Part shown: piece by piece, positions 44,460 through 56,200 of the stretch | How positions within the stretch are numbered: the first letter of the stretch is position 1 | Layout of the letters: the number at the start of each line of letters is the position of its first letter | Source: Deroplatys truncata | Taxonomy: Eukaryota > Arthropoda > Insecta > Mantodea > Mantidae | DNA: 64,000 nt | NCBI GenBank assembly: GCA_030765065.1 | Contig: CM060990.1 | Span: 672,854,118-672,918,117, forward strand | Direction: 5' to 3' | Notes under the pieces: model-generated | Seen by the model: only the letters and a program-made list of their open reading frames with translations | Told to the model about the DNA's origin: nothing | Database searches by the model: none | Made by a program: the position numbers and the translations under genes

Positions 44460-47400
44460 TCAACGGGGGCACAAAGCAGCCCAAATTATTTCGGAAAGAA
44501 TTAGTACTCCTAAATTAAAGCAAGTAAGTAAGTATTTAAAGAGCAACTAAAAGAAACACTGAAGGTTTTGGATCTAGTGAATAATTATGTTTGATTTGAC
44601 GAACAGACTAAAAAGATTTCAGAAAAAAGCAATGAAATCTTGTGGCAATGTTATCTGATTTGACAATTCAGAACTATAAGACGGATCATTTGCCGATAAT
44701 TCAGTTGTAGCGGGAAATCGTTGTGAATCATTTGTAGCAGGAAAACGTTGTTCCTCTGGTTGATGCCCTCTGCTGCAGTGTTCTTGTCTCCGGCTATTGC
44801 TGCTCGTCGGCTGCTGTATTCCCCATCCTAATCATTACCTATCTTGCTAATTTCAACGGTCTTAGGTTTTTCGTAGGTGACGAAAATTAAAATGCACTGC
44901 ATCTCCCTGTGGTTTATTATCCAATAAATATTTATGGGCGGCTAGCTTTTCCCATTATACCAATTCCCACCATTATAATAAATTAGGAGTCTAATCTAAC
45001 TGCGCACGTCTTCCCACCCCAACACGTGCATTTTTCACCCAGAGAGTAACACTGTGTGTCGACGAGATTCTATAAGTAAGTGACAATCTGGGGCTTTCTT
45101 CCCCTTTTTATACTAAGCTTAGTGACGCTTACCTCAGCGCCTCAAAATGTAACGACATTTGTAATTGGCCCTCAGACCGCGTTACCTTATTATGTATGAG
45201 AATATTCTGCACCAAAAGATTTTGCATATGCGTTCTAGTGACGCGTCCGGAAGCAGATCAATATCTCTGTCTCTTTCCTTTAGCAGTCCCCTGCTCATTA
45301 GCTTGGTGAAAGGTGGGCTCTACCCAGAATTATCTTTTACCTGGAATTAGCTAGCTCGCCCGTTCCTTACTTATCTAAGTTACAATCTGCTTTTGTACAA
45401 TTCTTGGTTGCTAGATATTCTAACATCTTTCTTGGAGAATTATATTTTATGTACAATTCTTGTTTAATATTGTTTGTGTGTGTGTGTGCGTACGTGTGTT
45501 TTTTATCCCCTTTCACAGGGTTTGCTCTCTGAACTGTATGAACATAATGTAGTTGCTGGAATCGTTGGACCATATTTATTATTGGTGCGTGTGCGTGGCA
45601 CGATGATCCCAGGTTATGCTACCGGAAGGACAACAAATAATAATAATAATAGTTTAATTCACAATTTTACCACATCCAATGCTTGCTATTGTTCATGATC
45701 AATTTATCAGCGATCCTGTTTATATACTGTTCATCTAGTTCCACAGTCCAGTACTGTATGTACTCGATAAATATCTGCCTTTTAACACTTGACACACACA
45801 GTACATTACCTGAAAGCCATCACACTTGTAAACTACACTTGTTGGCGACTAAAAGAAGTCTTACGATGCGACAATTAATTTCACGTGTAAAATTCTTGCG
45901 CCGAATGCTACGTATGATACAAGAAACTGGGGAAAAGTGACCCGACGTTACTTTTTTCGGCTTCGTATAAAAAAAGTTAAACTATCTACGTCACACCACT
46001 TTATTATTACTATTGGCTACAATTCCACGCCTTTCTAAGCGTCTATTTTCGCGTTATCTTATTACAGGCATCTTATTGGCTTTTTCCTATACCATGTGAC
46101 TTTTATTTAAAACGTTTACTGAAGCCTCTTGTCTTCGGAAGCCGATTCACTTTTCACCCCGTGATTAAATAACTGAACTAATACGACGGAAGTATAGAAG
46201 TTTCCCCTAACACAATAACAATAGTGTTGCACCCACATAGCAAAGTAAGACCTGGTTCCTTCACTAGAATGTTACCCTTCTAGAGCGCCTTTTGACATTA
46301 TCGCCAACATTTTAGTATTTGGTTGCAAAATTCTTACATTATTTTTACTATTTTACCCCATAAAAGCATATCTAAATATTTTTACTTACCGCTAACAATT
46401 TTATTACCCATAATAATTCTATTCCTAAGATTATTGCCATAGCTGGGCAATATTACTACCTCAATTTATGCTAGTATTATTAAAAAAATGCTACTGAAAT
46501 TTAGTGACAAGAATGAAAAAAATCACAAAACTGCCCGATTTTAAAGATTTTGAAAAAAATGTAACCTCGGTCTCTCAGGATGAAGAATAATTTTCATTTA
46601 TGATAAAATTATTAAAATTGGTTTAGTTATTTTTTAGTTCACTCTGCATACATACACACGCGCGCGCATATGCACATGCACTTTCAGACGCATCCACAGA
46701 TATCCGATATTTCTAATATTATTATCATTAGATTATGCAGTAATCCAGGAAAATAATACGTATGATAAGGACAATATGTTTTAAACTAAAACATTTATAA
46801 AAAAATATATCGCCATATAGTTTCATTTGCTACACAGATAAGTTCACTTTTATCAGAATGGTGTGAGCCTGTGCTCTGGTAAAGGATTATTACTATATGT
46901 AATGGATAAAATAGAAGTGGATTTTTAAACACTTTTGTATTTAATAATTTTCAATACAGAAATATATCTCAATATCGTACAGTAATATTTTAGTAGAAAG
47001 GCATCACTGTATTTATCATGAGATTTTATAGCTAATATTGAACACATTAATGTGGTTACATAATTGAAAAATGAAACTCGTTTTTTGCAGTTTAGTGCGT
47101 CTGAATGAAGCACTACTAAAATGTATATGGTTTTCAATAGATTATATGAAATAGATGAAAAGTGTTCAAAGGATATTTAGGAACCTCCATTTGGGTAGCA
47201 CAGTCGTAGAATTTGTGCTCATGAAGCCGGAGACTCTTGGTCCTAGTCCATGGCATGCAGTTGTAGTTGCTGATTAATTGGTGACCTTGAGACGAATGGC
47301 AGCTTGCATCATGGTTTTTGCTTTCCTTAGAAAGCTGGTTCTCCACATTTCTTAATATGACATATTCTGAAGGTTGACCTGCTACAGAAGAAAGAATTAG

Positions 47401-47575
47401 CTGTAAATGAGTATATTGTGGATCTGAACTGCTTATTACTTCTGATGCTAAAGTCCATAGAACAGCCCTCATTAAACGTGTTCCACGAACAACCTATGAT
47501 TACATCATTACTTTATTATGTACAATTAATAAAATTTATTAATTATAGTTTTAACGGCCTGACTGGCTTGGGAAT
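44460..47575. other. Intergenic, no gene recognised
   Basis: No convincing coding region. The 112-residue minus ORF at 47134-47472 and others are unremarkable. A short (GT)n run lies near 45473-45500 and a small (AAT)n near 45637-45652. Retroposon or LTR remnants may be present but I cannot identify them. Confidence 0.5.
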
Positions 47576-47790
47576 GTGATATAGAGCGAGCTGTAAAATT
47601 CAATGTCATAGCCGGAATTTGAATACGGTTCTCCCGCTTTCCGTGCGGTTGCTCTAACCATTGAGCTACTAATGTCGTACTGGCATGTTGTCATAGTAGC
47701 TCAATGGTTAGAGCAAACACAGGGAAAGCTGAAGAACCATGTTTAAATCCCGGTTATGACATTGAATTTTTGCAACTGGCTCTATATAAC
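47576..47790. repeat. tRNA-like foldback, 95-nt arms
   Basis: Left arm 47576-47670 and right arm 47695-47790 are inverted copies (roughly 80% alike) around a 24-nt centre. The right arm reads as a tRNA-like unit on the plus strand: box A tagctcaatggttagagc at 47697, box B-like tttaaatcccgg, and gtcata/tatgac acceptor-type pairing; the left arm carries the same on the minus strand. Same family as the palindrome at 37054. Confidence 0.88.
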
Positions 47791-48059
47791 TTATGGTTAT
47801 TTGATACATTATCACTGCTTGCAACCATGCCAGAGAAGAAACCTCTACAGAACGCACAGCTACCGCCCAGCCGTAACCCGTCGATTCATACAACCCTGAA
47901 ACAGACGCAAGGAAGATGATAAGTACAGGAAATGAGAAGCAAGAAAGTCGTGTTAAAGGATGAACCACCCAGCATTCGCCTGCCGACCGGGGAAACTTCG
48001 GAAAACCCGCGAGTGGAGTGGGCGATCGTCGGGATCAAACCTGGAAATTGAAATTGAGT

Positions 48060-48275
48060 TTTATTTTTGGATGCTCTTTAACTACTATGGTTCTTAGCGT
48101 CCCATTCTATATTGGGCGTGAAACACTGGTAATTTTGCTCAGAGGCCTCTTTATCAGGCTTGAGGTTCTTTTACGTGCCGTAAATCTACGACACGGAGCC
48201 AGCGGCTTTACTTCCGTTCCGAAGGAAGCCGTGCTAAGGATATTTACGCCCGAAAAAATCCATTGCTCTTCGTCT
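48060..48275 (+). repeat. Dispersed repeat R, copy 2
   Basis: Counterpart of 34845-35035. Here it is immediately followed by a short piece of Jockey linker sequence. Confidence 0.88.
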
Positions 48276-48336
48276 TGTTGCACGTACCCCGAGGTGGAGC
48301 AGCTCATTGCTAGGCGGCGACGATTGATGAGGCTAT
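48276..48336 (+). mobile_element. Jockey linker fragment
   Basis: Reads CCTYPEVEQLIARRRRLMRL, the same basic linker as in the Jockey element near 42850-42910 (minus strand there), over about 60 bp only. Confidence 0.75.
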
Positions 48337-48469
48337 GTACATACACTCACGCATACCCAGTGATTAAGTTCTCATGCTCGAGCAGCCGTGGCAAAGTATA
48401 AATAAAACAACTAGGAGGAGAAACGCAGCAATCGTGAGGCAAAGGTATTGCTTCAGTTGTTGGAGGACG

Positions 48470-49503
48470 TAGCGTGGCTGCGTCAATGACTCGGTACATG
48501 TTTTCTATTGCACGGCGTGTAGTTATTTATGATTCGTATGTGTTAACTCAGTCAGCTCGCCAAGTAAAAGTACGATTTGCAGAAAGATTTCCATGTGTAA
48601 AAGTTTCAGGCCATAAAACATATCCATTAACTTTACAATAACGTTAAAGCCGCAGGAAGTGTTCAGTCTAAGAAATCTTAAAGACAGTGTACTGTCCTTA
48701 CCGAAGAAACATTAGACGACATCGGTCATCGTTTGGAGAATCCCCCCCCCCAAAAATCACTTAGGACAGGCTTTTCTTATGGCTCTGCGCGAAGAGCAAC
48801 CAAATTGCTGAAGTTAAAATGATATAAAATAACTGTGGCACATGCTCTTCAACCAGGTGTTCCTGTAATTAGACGCACATTTTGTGAGTGGAGTCTCAAT
48901 AGTGTACACAATGGCGAAATAGACCCACATTCAATATTTTAGCGGACGCGGCTTGGTTCCAACTTCATGGATATAGGTGTACACAAAATAATCGTTAATG
49001 ACAAAACTAATATTGCTCATGACGAAAAAATTGGTGTATGTTGCGCCATGATCGGAGAAAGAGTTATAGGGCCAATGTTTACCCGATCAACAGTTGCCGT
49101 CAGTATATAGGTGAATACAATTTTGCCCCCCCCCTTTTTAGAGAATTAACATACAGGGAGCGTGATTTTGTCTTTTTTCAAACAAGAATCTGCAACAGCT
49201 CATAGGCCAATATTTTGATGAGAACAATTGCAAGTGTGTTTGAGGACAGAATTATTAGTAGAGATTTGTGGCCCCCTCGGTCCCCTGACCTAAGCCCCTG
49301 CGATTTCTATCTCTGGGGTGACTTAAAACATAAAGTGTACAAGACAAACCCACACACACACTGGAAGAATTAAAACAAAATATTCGCCAGGAAATTGCCA
49401 GCGTTTCTCAACTTGAACTACGGCTAGTGATGGATAGTTTCCTAAACAGGTGCCAAAAATGTGTGGACAACGACGGTGGCCAGTTCCAGCATCTCCTTTC
49501 ATA
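48470..49503 (+). pseudogene. Tc1/mariner-superfamily transposase pseudogene
   Basis: N-terminal SARQVKVRFAERFP, then LTEETLDDIGHRLE, and near the end FEDRIISRDLWPPRSPDLSP, CDFYLWGDLKHKVYK and ELKQNIRQEIASVSQLEL ending CQKCVDNDGGQFQHLL. These match a common insect transposase with an IS630/mariner-type DDE domain. The frame is broken repeatedly in the middle. It ends within a few bases of the left edge of the segmental duplication at 49508. Confidence 0.88.
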
Positions 49504-49507
49504 AAGC

Positions 49508-51848
49508 TGGTAAGTAAAGCCTTTAAAAGGAGTTTCAAAAATGTATGGTTTCATCCGCGGCTTTCTATGTTAGCCGCAAACGGCAATCGGTGCCGAGGAC
49601 GCGGACAGGAAAAACACGCGCAGCCGGTTCATAATTTTTGGTTCTCTCTGTACAAGGCTATTATCTCATAGCTTGAAACATTACCCTTTGCTGGCTGCGG
49701 TCAGCCATCAAATAAAACGATGGTTTTACAATTTCAAAGTATACGGATCATTATAATTTAATAATGCCAAGATATTACTTTCGTTTCCTCTGAAGAGAAA
49801 TCTGAACATAGGTGACATAGAAATTTAGCATATATTGGGGATGGTATACTTATATTAATGATGGCAACATAGTAATGCCTTTTAATTACAGCCTGTAGAT
49901 ATACTAACGTACATGTAAGCCAACTGGGGATTTTAAGAATATTTCAGAGTTTTTATATTGGCTTGAATTTTTGGGAATGAATATAGAATTTTCCTTGTAT
50001 ACAGACTTAGGTTTCACTGTAACTTAATGTTTAAGCTATGTGAGCGAATATTTCTTATCATAATTCTGCAAAACTTTGTAATTTTTGCCACCAGAAAGTT
50101 AAAAAAATATCTGCTGTAGATCATGCTGTGGCTACTCACCTGATTTTATATTACGACTGTTGCCCGAAAATGGAATCCTTTTTCCTGGAAACTAATCTAG
50201 TTGACGAAGCAGATTCAACAAGTTCTTCCCCATTTCCTCATTTTTGTAGTAGAGGTCCATCGTGTACTGCCCCATTTCCATAATTTTTGCGTTTGTCTTC
50301 AGCATATTCTTCCCCATTTCCTGATGTTTCCTGGTGGAGGTCAACAAGTGATCCGGTATTTCCAGAAGTTTTCTGTGGAGTTTCAACACGTGCTGCCGAA
50401 ATCCCAGATGTTTGCTGTTGAGATTCAACATCTGGTCTCCCATTTTCATAGTTCTGCTGTTGAGGTTCAACAAGTAATGACCTATTTTCAGATTTTTTTT
50501 GAAGAGGTTCAAAATTTCCAGATTTCTGCGCTTGATATTCGTCATGTGCTCCCCTGTTTTCATATATTTCCTGTTAAGGTTCAACATGTCATCCTCCGTT
50601 TCCTGATGTTTTCGTTTGAGATTCAATACGTTCTCCCCTATTTCCATATTTTTGCAATTGATGTTAAACATGTGATCATTTTCCACATTTTTGCTTCTGA
50701 GCTTCAACATCTGCTCACGCCAGGCGTGTTTGTTGTAGAGGGTAAAAATCTGGGACCCCATTTCCATATTTTTGCGATGGAGGTTCAAGATGTACCTCCC
50801 CAATTCCAGATTTTTCTTGCAGATGTTGTACATGTCATCTCCTATTTCCGGATCATTGAAGAGGTTAAACATGTCCTCTGCCGTTTCCAAATTTTTTCTG
50901 TGGATGTTCACCAAGTGGATCCCCATTTCCTGATTTTTGAAAAAAATGATCAAAATCTGCTCCCCAGTCCCAGATTTGTGCTGTTGAGGTTCCACATGTG
51001 CTTCCCCATTTCCAGAAATTTGCTGTTGGGGTTCTGCTTGTGCTCCTCCAATTCCACAATTTATCTGCTGGGGTTCCAGATGTTCTCCCCCATTTGCAGC
51101 TTTTATCTGTTGAGGTACAAATGGAAATGGGGCTATTGCTTGTTCAGGAGCTGCAGCAACCGTTGCATTAGCCGGACATTCCTGGGATCCTGAAGATTTA
51201 AAGGCTGGAATGTTCGGAGGGCCCAGATCACCTGATACTCCACAGCGGCTGATATTTGCCTGATTTGAGGCAATGTCTCCATCTGCGTTCTCAGCGGGCA
51301 CCGACATTTCTGAAGATACCTGTATGAATATATTAAATCATTAACATTTTATCAATGGTAAACTCACTGGAGATTTTCTTATATCTAGAGAAAATAAAAA
51401 AAACGTTTACACTTAATTGTCTATTTCACAATTAGTGGAAAGCATATACAGACCAGAAGAAATAAATGCAGTAAAATATTAATTGACTCAATAAAACACT
51501 AAACTGCTTTGAAAATGTACCTATTATTTTACCATATCATCTTAATAAATGTTCCACTAGATGGCTGTAGTGTGGGTGTTATAATGAGTTGTTCTTATGT
51601 TACCATTTGTGCCAACTGTACAATGTTCATTGAACACTATCAATTATTACTCATCAAGAAGGTTTTATTTGTACCATTTCGCTTTCATTCAAACCTTACG
51701 TACCTGTTCACAATCTCAAACAGCAGAAGCTATAATATATCTTAACTAAATAAACGAGATAACAACTACTAAAGAGTGATAAACAACAAATGCTAAGGAG
51801 ATGACAATTGTAGGGATAAGCAGACATGATTTGTCGAAACATGTCAGT
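49508..51848. repeat. Segmental duplication, copy 2
   Basis: Same orientation and content as 1-2306. At its right edge the sequence changes after aaacatgtca to unrelated DNA. Immediately left is the transposase pseudogene. Confidence 0.93.
50192..51307 (-). CDS. 14-residue-repeat protein, copy 2 (unknown function)
   Basis: A 371-residue ORF, paralog of 687-1763. It has the same head (MSVPAENADGD), three EPQQ blocks and the NLxxKNxEMG repeats, with one additional 13-residue unit (VENDHMFNINCKN) that accounts for the length difference. Many amino-acid differences from copy 1 are non-synonymous, yet no stop or frameshift has arisen. The acceptor before the ATG and a donor (GTGAGT, exon end about 50140) 52 nt after the stop are conserved. 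Function, expression and localisation cannot be told from sequence. Confidence 0.5.
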   Translation of the reverse strand: MSVPAENADGDIASNQANISRCGVSGDLGPPNIPAFKSSGSQECPANATVAAAPEQAIAPFPFVPQQIKAANGGEHLEPQQINCGIGGAQAEPQQQISGNGEAHVEPQQHKSGTGEQILIIFFKNQEMGIHLVNIHRKNLETAEDMFNLFNDPEIGDDMYNICKKNLELGRYILNLHRKNMEMGSQIFTLYNKHAWREQMLKLRSKNVENDHMFNINCKNMEIGENVLNLKRKHQETEDDMLNLNRKYMKTGEHMTNIKRRNLEILNLFKKNLKIGHYLLNLNSRTMKMGDQMLNLNSKHLGFRQHVLKLHRKLLEIPDHLLTSTRKHQEMGKNMLKTNAKIMEMGQYTMDLYYKNEEMGKNLLNLLRQLD

Positions 51849-51904
51849 AGGAATAATAAGCCGATTCAAGAACATAGGAAGATGCCGCCCACTGATAAGG
51901 GTAA

Positions 51905-52040
51905 TTACATGTGTTTTAACACATGTAAACACATGTAAACACGTGTAACCCGCTAATGACCGCCGCTAATGTCACGTCTAATGGATATGTGTGGTAATAC
52001 ATATGTAAACATATGTAACCCGCTAATGACCGCCGAAGAT
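51905..52040. repeat. Two-copy ~70-bp repeat with palindromic core
   Basis: taacccgctaatgaccgccg occurs at 51946 and 52016, each preceded by acatgt- or atatgt-type palindromic steps (acatgtaaacacatgtaaac; acatatgtaaacatatg). Confidence 0.8.
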
Positions 52041-52576
52041 GTCGACAGGTGATAAGATATAATCGACATCGTTTGTTCTGTGTTGTCGCCTCCCGCCGGC
52101 TCCCTTTGAGGTCTTAGATACCGCATGGTCTCGTGTCGCTAGGCCCCGTCATCTCTCTCTTTGTGAACTTACCTAATTGTCTTGAGATGTGCGGTAGGGA
52201 ATGATTTTCTCGATGCCTGCCGCCCCTCGGCAAATCAATTAGGTAATATTCGTCAAACATTATTCAATTAAGTTTTTTTGATTAATTAATTGTATATTAA
52301 TTGACTCGAATGCAAGTGGTGGCTTGTGTATAAGTAGCACGCTCACGAGAACAGTCCACTATGTAATGAAAACCCTGCAACCTACTTCACGGTAATGTCC
52401 ATTAGCTAACAACGTTAGACGCTTTCACCACATTAATAGACTTTTAAGATTGCATCCTGGATCTGTATACATACATTAGCGTACAATGTTAGCAATTGAT
52501 TTCCTAAGTATTCTGAAAAACCCGCAGACACTCAATGTAAATACCTTTTAGCCCGTAGAATTTCAATCACAAACTA

Positions 52577-52745
52577 CATATGTTATTAAAAATAAATACG
52601 GATAACATTATAGTTAAATATTATAAATGTTATTAAAAATAAATGATTCGGTTAACATTATAGTTGAATACTATATATGTTATTAAAAAATAAATACGGT
52701 TAACATTATAGGTGAATATTACATACGTTAGTAAAAATAAAAAGT
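52577..52745. repeat. ~49-bp tandem repeat, 3.5 copies
   Basis: Unit starts at about 52581, 52629, 52679 and 52726 (tgttattaaaaataaatacg, then gttaacattatag); AT-rich. Confidence 0.9.
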
Positions 52746-53221
52746 GGCTTCGCTGATCAATGAATACAATTAAATATTTTTTATTAATTAATTGTATATG
52801 AATTGACTTGAGCATTTTGGTTATTGCGCTGTGTCTCCCTAACGTTTCCAGATCTAGGATCGTTCCAGCTATTTGCGCGCTTCTGCCATCTACCTTCTAA
52901 AGTAAAGTTCCGAGCTTCTACCATTTTCATTCTAAAGTAGAACAATGAGATAAAAACTAATCAATTCTTTGGAATGCGCAGCGTGATTAGGGGATTGTTC
53001 CAAGTTATCGGGGATGCCTGGGGTCGAATCCTAGGAGTGATTACAAATTCAGATTCTAATAACTCAGAGGCTAATTACGATAAAGACGTCAAATAAAGTT
53101 TATTACATTAGTGTCATTAGGTAGTTTCTTGTGGATGTATATTTGGGTACCTGGTGTCCTGGGTTCGAAAACCGATAAAATGTAATTTAATTATAAATTT
53201 AATAATTCCTAAACTATATAT

Positions 53222-56200
53222 GGAAAACGGAGACAGACGGTATTATAGACAGAAGGTGGTCCACTTTTGCGTTTATATGGGAAAGGATTGGGAAAACGAG
53301 GGTAGATGCAGAGGAAAATGCATTTATAAGGGAGAGATAGGGAATACCAGGGCTGATGCTAGGCTATTCAGTAGCTAAAGGAGGGAGGGATATGCTTTAT
53401 ACGAGAGAGATAGGGAATACAAGGAAAGATGCTATACTAAATAGGACTTGAAGGGTAGAATATGAGCGATATTGCGAACCGAGGAGAGGTATTAGGATAG
53501 GAGTTTTGAATGATAGAGTAGGCGTTTATATGCGAGAGATAGGGAATACGAGGGTCGATGCTAGGCTAGACGGTGTTGAAGGAGGGAAGGCGTCTTATAT
53601 ATGAGAGAGGTAGGGAATATGAGGAGAAGTGCTAGGCTAGTCAGGAAGGTCTGAATGACAGAGTATACGTCTATATGGGAAAAGATAGGGAAAACGAAGG
53701 TAGGTGCTAGGTTGACAGAGTCTTCAAGGAGGAAAATGCATTTATATGAGAGCGGTAGGGCATACGAGGAGAGGTGCTAGTCTAGACATGGTTTGAGGAG
53801 TAGAGTATAGGTTTATATGGGAGAAATATGGAAAACGGGAGAGATACAAGGATACACAGGGTTGAAGGAGGAGGAATGTAGGTTTATACGGTAATATAGA
53901 GAGTAATTCGATTATAAAACTTCGCTCATCCAGCGTTAAAACACTTTTGTATACTTATTTTCTAAACCTTGCAAACTTTATATATGTTAAACAGAAGTGC
54001 GCGAGACGGAGAGGGACAAACTGTATAACTTGAAGGGTAGAATATGAGCGATATAGCGAATCGAGGAGAGGTATTAGGATAGGGGTTTTGAATGATAGAT
54101 TAGGCGTTTATATGCGAGAGATAGGGAATACGAGGGTCGATGCTAGGCTAGACGGTGTTGAAGGAGGGAATGCATCTTATATATGAGAAAGGTAGGGAAT
54201 ATGAGGAGAAGTGCTAGGCTAGTCAGGAAGGTCAGAATGACAGAGTATACGTCTATATGGGAAAATATAGGGAAAACGAAGGTAGGTGCTAGGTTGAGAA
54301 AGTCTTCAAGGAGGAAAATGCATTTATATGAGAACGGTAGGGCATACGAGGAGGGGTGCTAGTCTAGACATGGTTTGAGGAGTAGAGTATACGTTTATAT
54401 GGGAGAAATATGGAAAACGGGAGAGATACAGGATAGACGGGGTTGAAGGAGGAGGAATGTAGGTTTATACGGTACTATACAGAGTAATTCGATTATAAAA
54501 CATTTCTCATCCAGCGGTACAACACTTTTATATACTTATTTTCTAAACCTTACAAACATTATATATGTTAAACAGTAGTGCGCGAGACGGAGAGGGACAA
54601 ACTATATAACTTGAAGGGTAGAATATGAGCGATATAGCCAACCGAGAAGGGGTATTAGGATAGGAGCTTTGAATGATAGAGTAGGCGTTTATATGCGAGA
54701 GATAGGGAATATGAGGGTCGATGCTAGGCTAGACGGTGTTGAAGGAGGGATTGCATCTTATATATCAGAGAGGTAGGTAATATGAGGAGAAGTGCTAGGC
54801 TAGTCAGGAAGGCCTGAATGACAGGGTATACGTCTATATGGGAAAAGATAGGGAAAACGAAGGTAGGTACTAGGTTGAGAGAGTCTTCAAGGAGGAAAAT
54901 GCATTTATATGAGAGCGGTAGGGCATACGAGGAGAGGTGCTAGTCTAGACATGGTTTGAGGAGTAGAGTATACGTTTATTTGGGAGAAGTATGGAAAACG
55001 GGAGAGATACAAGGATAGACGGGGTTGAAGGAGGAGGAATGTAGGTTTATACGTTAATATAGAGAGTAATTCGATTATAAAACGTTTCTCATCCAGCGTT
55101 ACAACACCTTTATATAGTTATTTTTTAAACCTTACAAGCTTTATATATGTTAAACAGTAGTGCGCGAGACAGAGAGGGACAAACTCTATAACTTGAAGGG
55201 TAGAATATGAGCGATATAGCGAACCGAGAAGAGGTATTAGGATAGGAGTTTTGAATGATAGAGTAGGCGTTTATATGCGAGAGATAAAGAATACGAGGGT
55301 TAATGCTAGGCTAGACGGTGTTGAAGATCTTATATATGAGAGAGGTAGGGAATATGAGGAGAAGTGCTAGGCTGTTCAGGAAGGTCTGAATGACAGAGTA
55401 TACGTCTATATGGGAAAAGATACGGAAAACGAAGGTAGGTGCTAGGTTGACAGAGTCTTCAAGGAGGAAAATGCATTTATATGAGAGCGGTAGGGCATAC
55501 GAGGAGAGGTGCCAGTCTAGGCATGGTTTGAGGAGTAGAGTATACGTTTATATGGGAGAAATATGGAAAACGGGAGAGATACAAGGATAGAAAGGGTTGA
55601 AGGAGGAGGAATGTAGGTTTATACGGTACTATAGAGAGTAATTCGATTATAAAACTTTTCTCATCCAGCGTCACAACACTTTTATATACTTATTTTCTAA
55701 ACCTTGCAAACTTTATATATGTTAAACAGAAGTGCGCGAGACGGAGAGGGACAAACTGTATAACTTGAAGGGTAGAATATGAGCGATATAGCGAATCGGG
55801 GAGAGGTATTAGGATAGGAGTTTTGAATGATAGAGTAGGCGTTTTATGCGAGAAATAGGGAATACGAGGGTCGATGCTAGGCTAGACGGTGTTGAAGGAG
55901 GGAATGCATCTTATATATGAGAGAGGTAGGGAATATGAGGAGAAGTGCTAGGCTAGTCAGGAAGGTCAGAATGACAGAGTATACGTCTATATGGGAAAAG
56001 ATAGGGAAAACGAAGGTAGGTGCTAGGTTGAGAGAGTCTTCAAGGAGGAAAATGCATTTATATGAGAGCGGTAGGGCATACGAGGAGGGGTGCTGGTCTA
56101 GACATGGTTTGAGGAGTAGAGTATACGTTTATATGGGAGAAATATGGAAAACGGGAGAGATACAAGGATAGAAGGGGTTGAAGGAGGAGGAATGTAGGTT

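Larger units (their letters stand above)
51849..53221. other. Intergenic with small tandem repeats
   Basis: No gene seen. It contains a 70-bp two-copy repeat (51945-52040) and a 49-bp repeat (52577-52745). A box-B-like ggggtcgaatccta at about 53029 hints at a decayed tRNA-type retroposon. Confidence 0.55.

Noticed and set aside
44700-46000. LTR retrotransposon remnant
   Set aside because: Considered from sequence character only; no paired terminal repeats, primer site or gag/pol frames were found.
47697-47760. Functional tRNA gene in the right arm of the foldback
   Set aside because: The acceptor and D arms look plausible, but the anticodon and T stems are mismatched and no clear anticodon can be assigned.
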